This document shows, in pieces, positions 62,987 through 64,000 of a DNA stretch of 64,000 bases. The notes beneath the pieces were generated by a model. It ran no database searches. It saw nothing but the letters and a program-made list of their open reading frames with translations, and had not been told where the DNA came from. Every line of letters begins with the position of its first letter. Position 1 is the first letter of the stretch. A program made the position numbers and the translations under genes. The DNA comes from Rheinheimera mesophila (GTDB lineage Bacteria; Pseudomonadota; Gammaproteobacteria; Enterobacterales; Alteromonadaceae): contig NZ_LAVS01000006.1 of the NCBI RefSeq assembly GCF_000986865.1, positions 1 to 64,000 on the forward strand, in the 5' to 3' direction.

Positions 62987-64000
62987 ATGTCCGATTTTAG
63001 TTTTCAGCAGGCATTTGAATGGTTAAGTTCCGCCATTGCCTCTGTAGTGTTTTATGCCATTCCGATCAATGGCGCTGCGTTACCTGTCACTGTGCTCTGG
63101 CTGGTACTGGGCGCTATTGTGTTTACCTGTTATTTGGGTTTTATCAATATCCGCGGTTTTGGTCATGCCTTAAAGGTAGTGCGTGGCGATTATGCTGAAA
63201 AGACCGACAAAGGCGATATCAGTCAGTTTCAGGCCTTGTCAGCGGCTTTATCCGGCACAGTCGGCACAGGCAATATTGCCGGTGTGGCTGTGGCCATAGC
63301 GTTGGGTGGGCCTGGTGCGACCTTCTGGATGATAGTGGCGGGTTTTTTGGGTATGACCACTAAATTTGTTGAATGTACGCTGGCGGTAAAATACAGGGTC
63401 TACAACGCCGATGGTAGTACGTCGGGTGGCCCTATGTATTACATCAAAGCGGCCTTGGATAAATATGGCCTGCCACGCTTAGGTAGTTTTTTAGCTGCCT
63501 TCTTTGCGATTGCCTGTGTGTTTGGTTCGGCCGGTTTTGTCCATGTCAATCAGGGCTTTTCGCAAGTGAAGCTGGTGACAGGTTTTGACAATGCCTGGGT
63601 CTTTGGTCTGGTCTATTCGTTTTTAGTGGGTCTGGTGATTGTTGGGGGTATTCAAAGTATTGCCCGGGTCACCAGTAAATTAGTGCCTTTGATGTGTGCT
63701 ATTTATTTATCGGCTGCTTTTGTATTTTTAACCATGAACGCGGATGCTATTCCTGAGGCCGTTTGGACTATTTTGCGCAGCGCTTTTGCGCCCGAAGCGG
63801 CTTACGGTGGTGTAATAGGTGTGATTATTCAGGGCTTTCGCCGTGCTGCTTATTCAAATGAGGCCGGTATAGGTTCTTCGCCTATCGCCCATTCGGCGGC
63901 CAAAACGAAAGACCCGGTGTCGGAGGGCTTTGTCGGCTTGCTGGAGCCTTTTATCGACACAGTCGTTATTTGTACTATATCTGCGTTAGTCATAGTCGTC
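62987..64000 (+). CDS. sodium:alanine/glycine symporter (AGCS family), cut by window end
   Basis: The ATG at 62987 (AAGGTG 7 nt upstream) opens a frame that runs without stop to the window edge, giving 338 codons. The sequence has FQALSAALSGTVGTGNIAGVAVAIALGGPGA, FWMIVAGFLGMTTKFVECTLAVKYR, SGGPMYYI and GFRRAAYSNEAGIGSSPIAHSAAKT, the family's signatures. AGCS proteins import alanine or glycine with Na+. The 3' part is outside the window. Confidence 0.95.
   Translation, partial: MSDFSFQQAFEWLSSAIASVVFYAIPINGAALPVTVLWLVLGAIVFTCYLGFINIRGFGHALKVVRGDYAEKTDKGDISQFQALSAALSGTVGTGNIAGVAVAIALGGPGATFWMIVAGFLGMTTKFVECTLAVKYRVYNADGSTSGGPMYYIKAALDKYGLPRLGSFLAAFFAIACVFGSAGFVHVNQGFSQVKLVTGFDNAWVFGLVYSFLVGLVIVGGIQSIARVTSKLVPLMCAIYLSAAFVFLTMNADAIPEAVWTILRSAFAPEAAYGGVIGVIIQGFRRAAYSNEAGIGSSPIAHSAAKTKDPVSEGFVGLLEPFIDTVVICTISALVIVV

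Overview
The window comes from a free-living gammaproteobacterium of the Alteromonadales type. A Rheinheimera-like genome is my best guess, inferred from protein similarity to Shewanella and E. coli and from conserved gene order (ubiD-ferredoxin-fre; rpoE-rseABC-lepA-lepB-rnc-era-recO-pdxJ-acpS; barA/rlmD-relA-mazG). No database search was possible. Codon use and base composition look even except for an AT-richer accessory patch around 59.0-60.1 kb.

Layout. 1-1.5 kb: 3' end of an rRNA operon (23S end, 5S, terminator), followed by an odd tail in which the 5S end is repeated among short hairpins. 1.5-10.3 kb: a secreted S9 peptidase, the ubiD-ferredoxin-fre cluster, an EAL phosphodiesterase, metC with a probable MetJ operator, and a pair of complementary bacterioferritin subunits. 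10.3-20 kb: a deleted tRNA-Gly relic, a hydratase, a CPA2 antiporter, a hydrolase/membrane-sigma-factor operon, ppc and a TonB-dependent receptor. 20-31.6 kb: an HlyD plus C39-peptidase ABC exporter pair with an 18-codon ORF between them, MTR kinase, an NlpE/META lipoprotein and an RND efflux pair. 31.6-45.2 kb: mostly housekeeping genes (creA, slyD, ygfZ, sdhE, ygfX, nadB, the sigma-E operon, then lepA to acpS).

The most interesting locus is 45.3-49.1 kb. It looks like a split borosin (alpha-N-methylated RiPP) cluster. A SonM-like peptide-backbone N-methyltransferase and a GNAT acetyltransferase are flanked by two related small acidic-tailed proteins that resemble the SonA precursor of Shewanella. 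A membrane diguanylate cyclase starts 2 nt after the second precursor. The block sits between housekeeping genes (acpS on one side, barA/rlmD/relA/mazG on the other) and has its own putative leader region.

49-64 kb: a TonB-like anchored protein, barA, rlmD, relA, mazG, two lipoproteins, a dense array of small palindromes, a DUF2971 gene in AT-rich DNA, another structured repeat, folE, a YaeR-like VOC protein, a secreted alkaline-phosphatase-superfamily enzyme and the start of an AGCS sodium:amino-acid symporter cut by the window edge.

Dispersed structured repeats are a second theme. Two copies of a ~110-125 bp MITE-like element lie upstream of ppc and rpoE. Hairpin arrays lie behind the rRNA operon and at 58.6 kb, and a nested palindrome lies upstream of folE. 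I saw no CRISPR array, complete insertion sequence, prophage or replication origin.
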